Notes: generated by a model from the letters alone, not told the origin. A DNA stretch of 40,130 bases from an uncultured Microcaldota archaeon (GCA_903832205.1 CAILAH010000041.1:1-40130), one strand, 5' to 3'; shown: positions 1 to 8,173, counted from the first letter of the stretch. Translations and numbers: made by a program.

Positions 1-1172
1 ATGTTCATATTTACCCTTCCATACAGGGTTTGAGGTGCTGCCACGACATGCACACCTGACCTTACAAGCTCGCCGACCTCCTTGATAACCGGCTTTGCAA
101 ACTTATCCCCGAATGGGTTGGCTGGCACGTGCCCAATTCCAGTCACCAGGAGCACAACGCCCTCATAATCGCCAAGTTTAGAAATGAATTCCGGCTTTAT
201 GCCCGGATGCACATAGACCATCGCAACCTTGTCGCTGAATTTAGGGACGAGCTCCATCTTTCCCGGCGCATTTGCCTTCGCCGCATTCTCCTCTTTGATA
301 TACTCGATCATTTTTTTCGTATAATCAACCTTCGCAACCGGCAGCGCGTTAATGCTGTGGAACGCATCCCTCCTTGAGGTGTGCATTTTCCTCACTCTCG
401 TGCCCCCGTGCACATGCGCCCAGCCGTCGTCAGTTTTCGCGTGCATGCACACGAACACCCCTGGCTTGCCCGTGCTTGCATAATATGCGGAGTTCATCAG
501 ATTTTCCTTTGTATCTGAAGACCCCCTGTCAGAGCTTCTCTGCGCACCCGTAAACACAACGGGCTTCTCAGGGTTCCGCACCATAAATGAAACTGCAGCG
601 GCACTATAGCCCAGCGTATCCGTTCCGTGGGTTGCAACAACCGCCTTTCCCTCCTTGAGCTCGTCGAATATTTCCTTCCCCATGATTTTCCAGTGCTCAA
701 CCGTCAAATCCTCAGAAAGTATGGCCATCACATTCTTGAATCTCACGCCGCCGAACATTTGCACTTCCGGGAATGCCTCCCTGAAATCCTTGGGCGTTGT
801 CGCGGGGAACACCGCTCCCGTCGTATATTCGACCTTGGACGAGATGGTGCCCCCGAACATCAGCACCGCCGTATCATAGCCTTTCCCATCCTCATCATCG
901 CTTCCTGTTTCACTTGCACTCACACCTGCCTTTCCCTTGCCCACTCCCCCGCCAGTTTTCTCCGCTTTCTTCTTCACCAGCCTTATCGTCTCGTTGAACT
1001 TCACTCCCACATTATACCCGCTGTTGAGCTTGATCTCAATGATATCTGTGTTCTCGGAATAATTCTCCAGCAGCACTCCTTCCCTCTCCTCGCCGCCAAA
1101 ATCAATGGAGACCCTGTCCCCACTCTCGATATTCTTTTTCCAAAGCTGCTCAAGGATTTTTTTGCTGTACAT
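1..1172 (-). CDS. gatD: Glu-tRNA(Gln) amidotransferase subunit D, C-terminus cut by the window edge
   Basis: GatD is the asparaginase-like subunit of archaeal GatDE. It releases ammonia from glutamine, which GatE uses to convert Glu-tRNA(Gln) to Gln-tRNA(Gln) in the cytoplasm. About 390 codons are visible and no stop is reached. An N-terminal beta domain (MYSKKILEQLWKKNIESGD) of about 100 residues leads into the type I asparaginase fold, with the nucleophile region FGGTISSKVEYTTGA and the second threonine motif THGTDTLGY. The start ATG at 1172 is set by a Shine-Dalgarno AGGTGA that contains the stop codon of the upstream HDAC-like gene, only 4 bases away, so translation is probably coupled. 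An asparaginase is less likely because of the N-terminal domain. GatE is not in the window. Confidence 0.93.
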   Translation of the reverse strand, partial: MYSKKILEQLWKKNIESGDRVSIDFGGEEREGVLLENYSENTDIIEIKLNSGYNVGVKFNETIRLVKKKAEKTGGGVGKGKAGVSASETGSDDEDGKGYDTAVLMFGGTISSKVEYTTGAVFPATTPKDFREAFPEVQMFGGVRFKNVMAILSEDLTVEHWKIMGKEIFDELKEGKAVVATHGTDTLGYSAAAVSFMVRNPEKPVVFTGAQRSSDRGSSDTKENLMNSAYYASTGKPGVFVCMHAKTDDGWAHVHGGTRVRKMHTSRRDAFHSINALPVAKVDYTKKMIEYIKEENAAKANAPGKMELVPKFSDKVAMVYVHPGIKPEFISKLGDYEGVVLLVTGIGHVPANPFGDKFAKPVIKEVGELVRSGVHVVAAPQTLYGRVNMN

Positions 1173-1176
1173 TAGT

Positions 1177-2133
1177 TCACCTGTGCTCTTCGCTGTAAAC
1201 GTCCGGGAGCCCCTTTCCCTTCTCGCCATCAAACCCCTTCAGGAAATTGTAAACGAGCTCACCCAAATTCTCAATCCAGTAGCCGCCCTCAAGCACCGCA
1301 AATATGGGCACATTGTTTTCCTTGGCTTCCGCGTCAAGCAGCCTGCCAATCTTCTGGTATGTCCTGGCCTCCTTGATTTTTGTGACCGTTCCGAAGAACA
1401 TGTCCTTGTGGAACGTGTTGAATCCGGCACTCACACCGATAAAATCGGGCCTTGCCTCATCCACAAACTTTGGAATCACTTCCCTGCACTTGTCGACGAA
1501 TTCCTTATCAGTGATCCAGAGGCGGTTCTCATACCACCTCATCCTGTTTGTGCTTTCCTTTTCCTTGCCCACATAGGGGTACACCGACTCCGCGTGCTGG
1601 TGCAGCGAAAGCATGTAAACCCGCGCGTCATTCAGGAAAATATTATTCGTCCCGTTGCAGAAGTGCGCATCGGTATCAATGATGAGCGGCCGTTTTATTT
1701 TTCCCTCATCCAGCATCTTGGCAACCGCCACTGCCATGTTGTTTATGTATGCGTACCCGCCGAAGAAATCCTTTCCCGCATGGCTTCCCTTTGGCCTTGT
1801 GAGCGCAAACGCAAACTCCTTCTTCTTGAGCGCGTGTTCCGCTGCGCCGCAGGCCGCACCGGCCGCCAACGACGCCGCCCCATAGGTCTTCTCATCAATG
1901 GGCTCGTCCGGAAAATAGGTGTTAATCCTCTTGTAATTCTTTATCTCATCCAGGTATCTTGCCGAGTGCACCCTCTCCAAATCCTTTCTTGTTGCGGGCT
2001 TCGGCTTCACGAACTTGTGCTTTAGGTCAGAGCCGTTCAGGTAATCCACTATTGCAGTAATCCTGTCTGGAGTGTCCGGGAACTTCCCCTGGAACTCCAG
2101 CAGCTCATCTGAATAGTAGATTGGCACCGTCAT
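1177..2133 (-). CDS. Histone deacetylase / acetylpolyamine amidohydrolase-fold protein with altered zinc site
   Basis: The protein is 318 residues, the usual length for the arginase/deacetylase fold. Family landmarks are RPKGSHAG (115-122), GGYAYINNMAVAVAKM, DTDAHFCNGT (153-162), VSAGFN (234-239) and LEGGY (281-285). Zinc ligands D155 and H157 and the catalytic tyrosine Y285 are present. The third ligand, an Asp in family members (GFD), is Asn239 here, and the first of the two active-site histidines is Ser117, with His118 kept. Known members remove acetyl groups from lysines or polyamines using Zn or Fe; whether this one is active is uncertain. The start is ATG 2133, which overlaps the TGA of the upstream gene as ATGA; a GTG at 2139 is in frame but less likely. 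It is co-transcribed with gatD. Its substrate cannot be told from the sequence. Confidence 0.8.
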   Translation of the reverse strand: MTVPIYYSDELLEFQGKFPDTPDRITAIVDYLNGSDLKHKFVKPKPATRKDLERVHSARYLDEIKNYKRINTYFPDEPIDEKTYGAASLAAGAACGAAEHALKKKEFAFALTRPKGSHAGKDFFGGYAYINNMAVAVAKMLDEGKIKRPLIIDTDAHFCNGTNNIFLNDARVYMLSLHQHAESVYPYVGKEKESTNRMRWYENRLWITDKEFVDKCREVIPKFVDEARPDFIGVSAGFNTFHKDMFFGTVTKIKEARTYQKIGRLLDAEAKENNVPIFAVLEGGYWIENLGELVYNFLKGFDGEKGKGLPDVYSEEHR

Positions 2134-3566
2134 TTGCACATCCCCAAAAAGTCAACAGAGAATCCCAGTGCAGAGCTGATTGCATTAATTATTCCGCACA
2201 GCGGGTTCGCGCCCCCCGTATCCGTTCCAGTTCCCGGTATGGGCGGAATCGTTATTCCCCCGTTGCCATTGCCATTATTGTTAATCTCGCCGCTCAGCAC
2301 CGCCTCAGCAAGCATGTCCTTGACGGAAGAGTCTATCTCATCCATCCTTGAAATGAGCGCGCTTATCTGCGACTTGTCAACCTTCTTGCCAAGCACGCCG
2401 TCTATCTCCTTCTTGTAGGCGGTGAGGTTTGCCTCATATTTCGTTCCGTTCAGCTTGGGCTTCGCACTTTCAATATCAGCGAGCGCCGTGTTCGCCTTGC
2501 TCTTGAGCACCTCGTACTGCGCACTGGTCATCTGTATGCTTGTCTTCAGCTTTGAAAGTATCCCCTTATACTGATCCGCCTGCTTTATCGCAAGCTTGTA
2601 CTGCCCGGCCTCCTTGTAATCCTGCACAATCTCGCTGTAATTCTTAGCGTCCTCGATTGCCGCGGCGGTAACATTGTCCGTCCAGCTGGCCTTGGCGTAC
2701 ATGGACTTTACCTCCTCGTACCCGTCCAAAACCGCGTTATAACCGTCCTTGTAGGTCTTGTCCCTGGAGTTCCAATAATTAACCCTCTCATTCATCTTGT
2801 TATAGATGTTTTCCGCGCGTGTGTTGGTCTGCGAAATTGTGCCAAGCACCGTTGCAATCTCATCCGCCAGCTCCTTTGCACTGTCCGCATCGCCATAGGT
2901 CGCATTCATGTTGAGGCAGTAGGGGTAATCATAAAGCTCGTTGTCCTCCATGGCCTGCATTGCATCTTCCATGATTGTAATCTGGCTGCTCAAGTCCTGG
3001 TAATCTGTCTGAGTCTGCGGGTCCTTTGCGCCCTCTTTTGCCGCGATTACCGCGGTATCAACATTCTTCCTCTCAGTGTTCCAGTATTGTATCGCCAAAA
3101 TCAAGTCTTCCCTTATCTGCATTGCGCACAGGGGGACCCTGTAGCACGCCTTCAGGCACGTGTCATGGTCATAGCAGGGCATTGCATCAACACCAGTCGT
3201 TCTCTCACAAACCGTCCTCTCAGGGTACTGGCTCTGGTTGAATGCATTAATCAAATCCCTTATCTGCTGCGTCTTGCTCGCAACGCCCGATGTTTCCTTA
3301 AGGTTCAAAATGAGCACGGCTGCAATTTCGTCCTTGCTCTGCAGTATTTGCGAATGGCTATCAATCATCATCGTCTCCACGCCGTCTATTGTGACGATCC
3401 AGTAATCGCTGCCTCCTGCAGAAAGCTTGTTCAGCTCGTACTTCTCCTGCGGCTCCACATAGGAGCTTGCCACCTGCGCTACGGTGGTGGCTGAAGCCAA
3501 TGCCGGGAGCACGAGCAGTGAAAACAGCAGGATATAACCGAAGCAGAAAATGTGATTCTTATTCAT
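2130..3566 (-). CDS. Secreted or membrane-anchored coiled-coil protein, function unknown
   Basis: This is a 478-residue protein I do not recognise. It begins with a hydrophobic signal sequence (FGYILLFSLLVLPALASA, cleavage likely near residue 26). A cysteine cluster follows at about residues 143-172 (CERTTG, PCYDHDTCLKACYRVPLC), which suggests disulfides outside the cell. Residues 180-420 are long charged helices, probably coiled coil. An Asn/Gly/Pro linker (NNNGNGNGG, IPPIPGTGTDTGG) precedes a C-terminal hydrophobic stretch with two more cysteines that could anchor the tail or pack in a small domain. Its stop overlaps the start of the HDAC-like gene (ATGA), so the two are translated together, though a functional link is not evident. 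A TATA-like TTAAAAACC about 20-30 bases upstream of the ATG suggests near-leaderless initiation. Confidence 0.75.
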   Translation of the reverse strand: MNKNHIFCFGYILLFSLLVLPALASATTVAQVASSYVEPQEKYELNKLSAGGSDYWIVTIDGVETMMIDSHSQILQSKDEIAAVLILNLKETSGVASKTQQIRDLINAFNQSQYPERTVCERTTGVDAMPCYDHDTCLKACYRVPLCAMQIREDLILAIQYWNTERKNVDTAVIAAKEGAKDPQTQTDYQDLSSQITIMEDAMQAMEDNELYDYPYCLNMNATYGDADSAKELADEIATVLGTISQTNTRAENIYNKMNERVNYWNSRDKTYKDGYNAVLDGYEEVKSMYAKASWTDNVTAAAIEDAKNYSEIVQDYKEAGQYKLAIKQADQYKGILSKLKTSIQMTSAQYEVLKSKANTALADIESAKPKLNGTKYEANLTAYKKEIDGVLGKKVDKSQISALISRMDEIDSSVKDMLAEAVLSGEINNNGNGNGGITIPPIPGTGTDTGGANPLCGIINAISSALGFSVDFLGMCK

Positions 3567-3592
3567 AATCTAGTATTTTGTAGGCGAGGTTT

Positions 3593-4171
3593 TTAACCCT
3601 TAATTTTGCCCATGATTGACTCGTGCACTGCTTCCGGCGTATGTGCCCCGTCAATCCAGTGCATCTGCCCCGCGAAGAACCTGTCCTTGAAAATCCGTGT
3701 GTAATTTTCCCTTACCTTCTTAAGGAAATAGGCCTTCTCGAACAGCTCCTGCCCGCCCCTCAATCTCTTCATGCCCTCTTCGGGAGTTATGTCTATTATT
3801 ATTACAACGTCCGGCTTGACCATCCCGAACCCTTCAATGATTTTCTTCCCTTTCTCGTAATCGAACCCCTGTGCTCCCTGATATGCGAGCGTTGTGTGCA
3901 CATACCTGTCCACAATCAGGTGCTTTTCTTTGTGGGACTTGCATTTCTCAAACGCCCCCATATCCTTGAGCATGTCCATGAGAAACATGGGGAACATCGA
4001 TTCGCCGCTCATTTCAAAATTAACTTTCTTCTTCAGTATGTTAACGAACAATTGGCCGTAAACCCCATCCCTGTCCGGGAACCTCTTCACTTCCGCCTTG
4101 AGCGCCCTTGCAAGCAGCTCAATCTGCGTGCCCTTCCCCGCGCCGTCAATGCCCTCAACGCCAATTATCAT
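3593..4171 (-). CDS. tmk: Thymidylate kinase (dTMP kinase)
   Basis: It phosphorylates dTMP to dTDP with ATP in the cytosol, a required step in dTTP synthesis. The 192-residue length fits the family. Visible motifs are the P-loop GVEGIDGAGKGTQ (4-16), the DRYVHTTLAYQGAQG segment (the family DR motif binding dTMP phosphate) and the nucleotide-fold strand DVVIIIDITPEEGMKRL with the following lid, RGGQELFEKAYFLKKV. The P-loop begins almost at residue 1, as usual. The gene is the first of the minus-strand group running to gatD; 26 bases separate its stop from the next start. The AT-rich TTTTTTAATTTT at about 4190-4201 is the likely TATA region. Confidence 0.93.
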   Translation of the reverse strand: MIIGVEGIDGAGKGTQIELLARALKAEVKRFPDRDGVYGQLFVNILKKKVNFEMSGESMFPMFLMDMLKDMGAFEKCKSHKEKHLIVDRYVHTTLAYQGAQGFDYEKGKKIIEGFGMVKPDVVIIIDITPEEGMKRLRGGQELFEKAYFLKKVRENYTRIFKDRFFAGQMHWIDGAHTPEAVHESIMGKIKG

Positions 4172-4263
4172 ATCCCAGATATCCCCCCCAAAATTAAAAA
4201 ATTGAACAATGCGCTGCCCTGCAATATTATAAGCGCGCGCTGCAATATTCTAACGGTGTATTC

Positions 4264-4482
4264 ATGTTCAGCGAAATAACCTACTACCAGATCTTCGGGA
4301 AGCCGCTCATAATGTACCTGGGAATAGTGACTCTCCTGTCGCTCCTAACCACTGCAACCATTGCAATCCTTACAATGAAAGGCATCCGCAAATTCCCGCT
4401 GCAGTGGCACACAATGGGCGCGGTATTATCTCTCACACTCGCAGCCATACACGCAATACTCGGCATCCTTCTCTACTTTTAA
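4264..4482 (+). CDS. Small two-helix membrane protein with paired histidines
   Basis: The 72-residue protein has two hydrophobic helices (about 16-37 and 50-71) joined by a short basic loop, KGIRKFPLQWH. His49 and His63 lie on the second helix 14 residues apart, a spacing seen in haem-ligating helices of ferric-reductase and cytochrome b561-type proteins; here only one such helix exists, so haem binding would need a dimer or partner. The function is unknown. It is transcribed divergently from tmk, with a TATA-like ATATTATAAG at about 4223-4232, and converges on the glycosylase gene with only 8 bases between stops. It is short enough that the call rests on membrane-helix composition and clean placement between genes. 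Confidence 0.6.
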   Translation: MFSEITYYQIFGKPLIMYLGIVTLLSLLTTATIAILTMKGIRKFPLQWHTMGAVLSLTLAAIHAILGILLYF

Positions 4483-4490
4483 TCCTTCTT

Positions 4491-5336
4491 TTATCCAGAA
4501 CTCATGGATTGATAACTAGATTTCTTAGTGTAGAATGCAAGCTGCAAAATATGTCCCGGGACACCGTATTTCTTGGCCAGATCAAGTGCCATTTCCTCTG
4601 CTTCCAGGTATTTTCTCCCGCTGAGCGCCTGCTTCCTCAATTTTGGCGAGAGCACATCTGTTCTCCACCTTGGCAGGTTTCTTTTTGCCCTGGGAATTTC
4701 ACAGGGATACCCGTGAAGGTAAAGCATGCCGAGCATCCACGAATCAACGGGAACCAGGCATTCCGCTCCACTCATCCTAAGGAAAAGCGACGCGGTTTTG
4801 TAGCCAAACCCGCTTACGTAGTTCACAATGAATTTTCTGAGCAGGATTTCCGATTCCGCGCCGGATTTTATTCCAGTCTCAACCGCATTTAGCAGGTTAA
4901 GGCTTTCCCATCTCCTGCCGAGTTCGCTTATGCATTTAGCTTTCTGCTCATGGAAGAGCACTCCGGAATTTTTCAGTGCCTGGCCGATGCCTTCCTGGTT
5001 TGCAAAGGCCGTCTCCGGGCTGCAAAATGGCCTGATGATACCAAATCCCATTATCTGTCCATCATACTGCTGGAACGGCGTAAGCAGGCAGTAGGCCATT
5101 CCGCGGAACAGGCCGTTATCGCTTAGCCTTGCCCCATCAAGAACAATCGCAGATTCCTTCTCATGCATCGCTCTTGCGTCCCTAAAATTTGCCTCGGTAA
5201 GGATAAGGTCGGAGATGTTGCTAACCTTGTGGAAGCGCCCCTCCCGTTTTATCCTAACACTAGCTTTCCTTTTATCATGCAGCACATTAACAGGAGAATT
5301 CATAAGCAGTTTGGGCCTGCTCGCCATTAAATACAT
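4491..5336 (-). CDS. Ogg2-like 8-oxoguanine DNA glycosylase / AP lyase (HhH-GPD)
   Basis: The protein removes oxidised guanine from DNA and nicks the abasic site (base excision repair). The diagnostic part is the helix-hairpin-helix and catalytic segment FVNYVSGFGYKTASLFLRMSG followed by LVPVDSW: the Lys of GFGYK is the expected Schiff-base nucleophile and the Asp of PVDSW the conserved catalytic aspartate, as in archaeal and bacterial Ogg2. From ATG 5336 it is 281 residues, somewhat longer than typical Ogg2 (about 210), with extra N-terminal sequence. ATG 5327 (MASRPK) is an equally good start. The open frame continues upstream to 5417, but that extension reads through a palindromic repeat and is probably untranslated. 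No clear Shine-Dalgarno is visible. Confidence 0.75.
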   Translation of the reverse strand: MYLMASRPKLLMNSPVNVLHDKRKASVRIKREGRFHKVSNISDLILTEANFRDARAMHEKESAIVLDGARLSDNGLFRGMAYCLLTPFQQYDGQIMGFGIIRPFCSPETAFANQEGIGQALKNSGVLFHEQKAKCISELGRRWESLNLLNAVETGIKSGAESEILLRKFIVNYVSGFGYKTASLFLRMSGAECLVPVDSWMLGMLYLHGYPCEIPRAKRNLPRWRTDVLSPKLRKQALSGRKYLEAEEMALDLAKKYGVPGHILQLAFYTKKSSYQSMSSG

Positions 5337-5376
5337 TTTGATTTTAGAAAAAGAGGAGTGGACCCGCTCACTGCAA

Positions 5377-5470
5377 GGAGGGGAGCGCCCCTGCACATTC
5401 GCGTGAGCGAATGGCACATCGTTTGCGATTGCAAACGCTTGTCCTCTCGTGTGGTCTGCTCTCCTCCCCC
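5377..5470. repeat. Palindromic repeat element, copy A
   Basis: A run of three hairpins: GGGG-AGCG-CCCC, then CATTCGC-GTGA-GCGAATG (5396-5413), then CGTTTGC-GATT-GCAAACG (5420-5437). These are followed by TTGTC, the conserved CGTGTGGTCTG (about 5449-5459) and a closing CTCCTCCCCC tail that can pair with the G-rich start. The stretch from the first hairpin into the second is almost identical to copy B at 17348-17379, while the second stem differs with both arms changed together, so pairing is conserved. It lies between the glycosylase gene and tRNA-Val. Confidence 0.8.
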
Positions 5471-5521
5471 ATCAATTTGCATTTAGCCTATCATTGATTT
5501 AACCAACAAGAGAAAAAAGTA

Positions 5522-5643
5522 TGGACCCGCCCAGATTTTCACCACCTTTCTGGTGCAGCTCTTTAGGCATCCCAAAAGAGGTGCATTGAACTGGGGATCT
5601 TTCCCGTGTCAGGGGAACGTCTTAACCACTCGACTACGGGTCC
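5522..5643 (-). tRNA. tRNA-Val(GAC) with an intron of about 49 nt in the T-loop
   Basis: Read on the minus strand, the acceptor GGACCCG (5643-5637) pairs with CGGGTCC (5529-5523), with discriminator A at 5522 and no encoded CCA. The D-arm is GTC/GAC, and the anticodon arm TTCCC-CTGACAC-GGGAA gives anticodon GAC (valine). The T-stem is CCCAG/CTGGG. The T-loop begins TTCA but is interrupted: about 49 bases (roughly 5538-5586) with two internal hairpins (CTCTTT/AAAGAG and CACC/GGTG) separate it from AAT. Removing them gives loop TTCAAAT and a normal 73-nt tRNA. The exact splice points are ambiguous by one or two A residues. The archaeal bulge-helix-bulge endonuclease would be expected to excise it. 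There is no intron at the canonical 37/38 position. Confidence 0.88.
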
Positions 5644-5670
5644 AACAGGCATAATTAGACAAGCCATTCT

Positions 5671-5680
5671 TAATAAAATT
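5671..5680 (-). promoter_or_regulatory. TATA box for tRNA-Val
   Basis: AATTTTATTA on the minus strand, centred about 32 bases upstream of the tRNA 5' end, at the usual archaeal TATA distance for transcription starting near the mature end. Confidence 0.55.
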
Positions 5681-5694
5681 TATCACAGGGCAGC

Positions 5695-6468
5695 TCATCC
5701 ACCCAGTGCAACTTTCATGTAGTACATTAGTGCAACGCCAAGTATGATTGCAGCAAACTGCACCGCGGAAATCTGTGCCTTCCTCTCCTTGTGCAACTCA
5801 GGAATCAAGTCAACGGCTGCAATGTAGATGAACCCCCCTGCCGCAAGCGCAAGCATGTAGGGCGCAAGCCAGGTAACGCTTGAAAGGAAGAAATATGCCA
5901 ATATGCCGCCGATTATTGCTGTGAATGCCGTTAGCAGGTTATAGAAGAGCGCCTTCTTTGGAGTGAGACCGCTGTGCACGAGCACCGCAAAGTCCCCAAA
6001 CTCCTGCGGTATCTCGTGCAACGAAATCGCAATAGTACTCGCAATCCCCACCTCAACGCTCGTCATGAACGAGGTTGCGATTATTACCCCGTCGAAGAAA
6101 TTGTGCACACCGTCACCCACAAGGTTCAGGTATGCCGTGGGCTGGATTTTTCCCTTTTTCTCCTTGTGCTCCGTACCGTGGATCTCGCACTCCTCCTCAT
6201 GGCAGTGCCTCCAGTGCAGGAATTTCTCAATCACGAAGAACAGCATGAATCCGGCGAACAGCAGCGCAAAGACAAGCATCGCATTCAGCTGAAGCAGCGC
6301 CTCGGGAAGCAGATGGAACAGCGCCCCTCCCATCATCGCCCCAACGGCGAATGCCACGAGGAGCACGAGGATTTTCCTCATTATGCCCTCATTCACGCTG
6401 AGGAACACAATCCCCACAAGCGAGAACAGGCTGACGATGATAGTGGCTGCAATAATCAGCTCTAGCAT
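5695..6468 (-). CDS. ZIP-family metal (Zn/Fe/Mn) transporter
   Basis: ZIP permeases carry divalent metals into the cytoplasm. The 257-residue protein has about eight hydrophobic helices. Helix IV carries GDGVHNFFDGVIIATSF and helix V carries ISLHEIPQEFGDFAVL, the paired His/Asp/Glu metal-site motifs of the ZupT/GufA branch. The cytoplasmic loop between helices III and IV is rich in His, Glu and Cys (HWRHCHEEECEIHGTEH), as in many ZIPs, and may sense or buffer metal. An AATTTTATAATA box about 22-33 bases upstream of the ATG suggests its own promoter and a very short leader. The exact metal cannot be predicted. Confidence 0.92.
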   Translation of the reverse strand: MLELIIAATIIVSLFSLVGIVFLSVNEGIMRKILVLLVAFAVGAMMGGALFHLLPEALLQLNAMLVFALLFAGFMLFFVIEKFLHWRHCHEEECEIHGTEHKEKKGKIQPTAYLNLVGDGVHNFFDGVIIATSFMTSVEVGIASTIAISLHEIPQEFGDFAVLVHSGLTPKKALFYNLLTAFTAIIGGILAYFFLSSVTWLAPYMLALAAGGFIYIAAVDLIPELHKERKAQISAVQFAAIILGVALMYYMKVALGG

Positions 6469-6534
6469 GAGTTAATTCCACCCGCCTATATTATAAAATT
6501 ACTTGGGTCGGCTCCCTCGCCGCCCGCACAATAA

Positions 6535-7590
6535 TTATCTGAAGGCAAGTGCAACGAGCTTCTCGGCGAACCTGTCGTGCTCAAGCACAACCGCCCCTGT
6601 CGCAATCTCCTCGTCATACTGCCCCGCAAACGGCTGCCTTCCAGCAATGATGAACATGTTAACGAGCGGCATCCCTCCGTCCTTTCTCGGGTTTTCCCTC
6701 ACATATCCCGCCTCGAAAAGTTCCTTTACAGTCTCGCGCTTGAACTTCGTTGTAAGAAACCACACATCCGATTTTTGCACGTCTTCTCTGGCAGTCGCAA
6801 TTGCAAGCATCCTGGGCAGGTCAATGCCGTGGGTTGCGGAAGTGAGTATGTTCGAGTCGCTGAACAGGTAATTCTTCCCGGGATTTCCGCCCCAATTCAT
6901 GGTGCTCGCATTGGCAAGCGCCTTGATGTCCAGGTGCTTGAAATCCTCCTTCACAAGGCATCCGGCCTGGAACAGGCCCTCAAGCACGGGCCTCACGAAC
7001 CTCGGGTCCCTCATGGTTGCAAAATAGATCGGGAAATGCTCCAGCATCTTCCTGAGCTGTGCGAGCACAACCTCGTCCGTGACGTACATCTTCATCAGCA
7101 TGGGCTCGTTCACCTTTGAAAGGTTCCTTATGCTGTCCCTGAACGCCGTGCCGTACAGCATCTTTGACGCGTTTTCAACGGAAATCCTCTCTATGAAATC
7201 CCTGCCGAGCTCAACCGGCTGGTCGAGGACGGACTGCTTGAACATCCTGTACACCCAGGAATTCTCGCTGGACTGCAGCATTACTGCATATTCCTTGTTC
7301 TTCTCAATGAGCATGATTATCTTGAGGTAATCCTCCTCGCCGTGCGCCAGGTGCCTCAGCTTATCGAACGCCACAAAGAAGAAGCTCTTCAGCAGCGGCG
7401 ACGCGGAAACGAAATTTTCCGGCTTTATCTCATCCTTGAAAAATCCCCTATACTGGAATTTGGAACCGTCACGAACCTCCCTTTTTTCCACAAGCGCCTT
7501 GTATGCCCTGAACGCCGCATATGCGTGGACCGGCGTCTGGTTAAGCAGTACGTTATCAAAGCTTGTGGCAATAACCTTCTTTCCTTGCAT
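6535..7590 (-). CDS. Uncharacterised soluble protein, possibly a degenerate HAD-like fold
   Basis: The 351-residue protein has no signal peptide or membrane helices. The N-terminus KVIATSFDNVLLN resembles the first strand and motif I of HAD phosphatases, but the double-Asp signature is reduced to a single FDN, and later HAD motifs are not convincing (a possible SDSNILTSATHG and a K near the C-terminus). The middle is helical and charged; a DKLRHLAHGEEDYLKIIMLIEKN segment looks regulatory or structural. I do not assign a function. A TATA-like TTTTTAAACTG about 20-30 bases upstream of the ATG suggests a separate, nearly leaderless transcript. It ends 67 bases before the ZIP gene. Confidence 0.7.
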   Translation of the reverse strand: MQGKKVIATSFDNVLLNQTPVHAYAAFRAYKALVEKREVRDGSKFQYRGFFKDEIKPENFVSASPLLKSFFFVAFDKLRHLAHGEEDYLKIIMLIEKNKEYAVMLQSSENSWVYRMFKQSVLDQPVELGRDFIERISVENASKMLYGTAFRDSIRNLSKVNEPMLMKMYVTDEVVLAQLRKMLEHFPIYFATMRDPRFVRPVLEGLFQAGCLVKEDFKHLDIKALANASTMNWGGNPGKNYLFSDSNILTSATHGIDLPRMLAIATAREDVQKSDVWFLTTKFKRETVKELFEAGYVRENPRKDGGMPLVNMFIIAGRQPFAGQYDEEIATGAVVLEHDRFAEKLVALAFR

Positions 7591-7690
7591 GGTATCTTAG
7601 GAAGATTCACAGTTTAAAAAGATTTCGATGGGCGCCTACTGCTTCATAGAAGTGGAAATCCAGGCAATTTCAACATCTGCCCCTGTTAGT

Positions 7691-8173
7691 CTATTGGGTG
7701 GAAACCCTGAGAGTTGCAACGTATTCTCCCCTATCAACCCGCTCCCCTACCTTCGCATGCGGGCCCAATTCCACCAGCTCCACAACATAGCCATTATCGG
7801 TTGTTATGCCCTTGCCCGCCTCAATATCAACCGTGCCCATCCCTGCGCCATTCTTCTCCAGTGCAAATGCCGCAACCGCCCTTCCCGCCCAAATACACAT
7901 CGCCCCTTCAGGGCACCTGGAATCCTCCTTAACGCCCAAGAACTTGACCGCAAGGTTTTCCGAGCCAATGTACGCGCTCTCATTCACGCTTAACTGGAAA
8001 TCCTTTCCCAGCTCCGCCTGCACATAATTGTGGTTCTGCTGCGAATATCCAATCGCAATCAAAATTACTATGGCTGCAATGATTGCCACCGCGCCAACCG
8101 CAAATCCAAATGTCAATTTGCCACTTGCTATTTTTCCTTTCCTAGGTTTTGCCCCGGCATTAGCTTTTGCCAT
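7691..8173 (-). CDS. Membrane-anchored extracytoplasmic protein with a DSRCP...CIWAG domain
   Basis: The 160-residue protein has a basic N-terminus and one transmembrane helix (about 25-43), which leaves a C-terminal domain outside the cell. That domain contains GVKEDSRCPEGAMCIWAG, a pattern (D-S-R-C-P, then C-x-W-A-G) that recurs in small beta-sandwich proteins of bacteria and archaea of unknown function; the two cysteines are likely a disulfide. The rest alternates short hydrophobic strands (GYVVELVELGP, YVATLRVSTQ). It is divergent from the SIMPL-domain gene, and an inverted repeat lies between them. The role is unknown. Confidence 0.7.
   Translation of the reverse strand: MAKANAGAKPRKGKIASGKLTFGFAVGAVAIIAAIVILIAIGYSQQNHNYVQAELGKDFQLSVNESAYIGSENLAVKFLGVKEDSRCPEGAMCIWAGRAVAAFALEKNGAGMGTVDIEAGKGITTDNGYVVELVELGPHAKVGERVDRGEYVATLRVSTQ

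Noticed and set aside
627-1175. Plus-strand open frames over the gatD region, and similar long antisense frames elsewhere
   Set aside because: They lie opposite genes with clear family motifs and show no motifs, ribosome binding sites or sensible composition of their own.
5337-5417. N-terminal extension of the DNA glycosylase to 5417
   Set aside because: It reads through the palindromic element and adds a Cys/Ser/Pro-rich stretch absent from the family; an ATG at 5336 or 5327 is simpler.
5377-5470. Rho-independent terminators as the explanation for the hairpin elements
   Set aside because: No T-runs follow the hairpins, two copies lie inside coding sequence, and archaeal termination does not rely on such stems.
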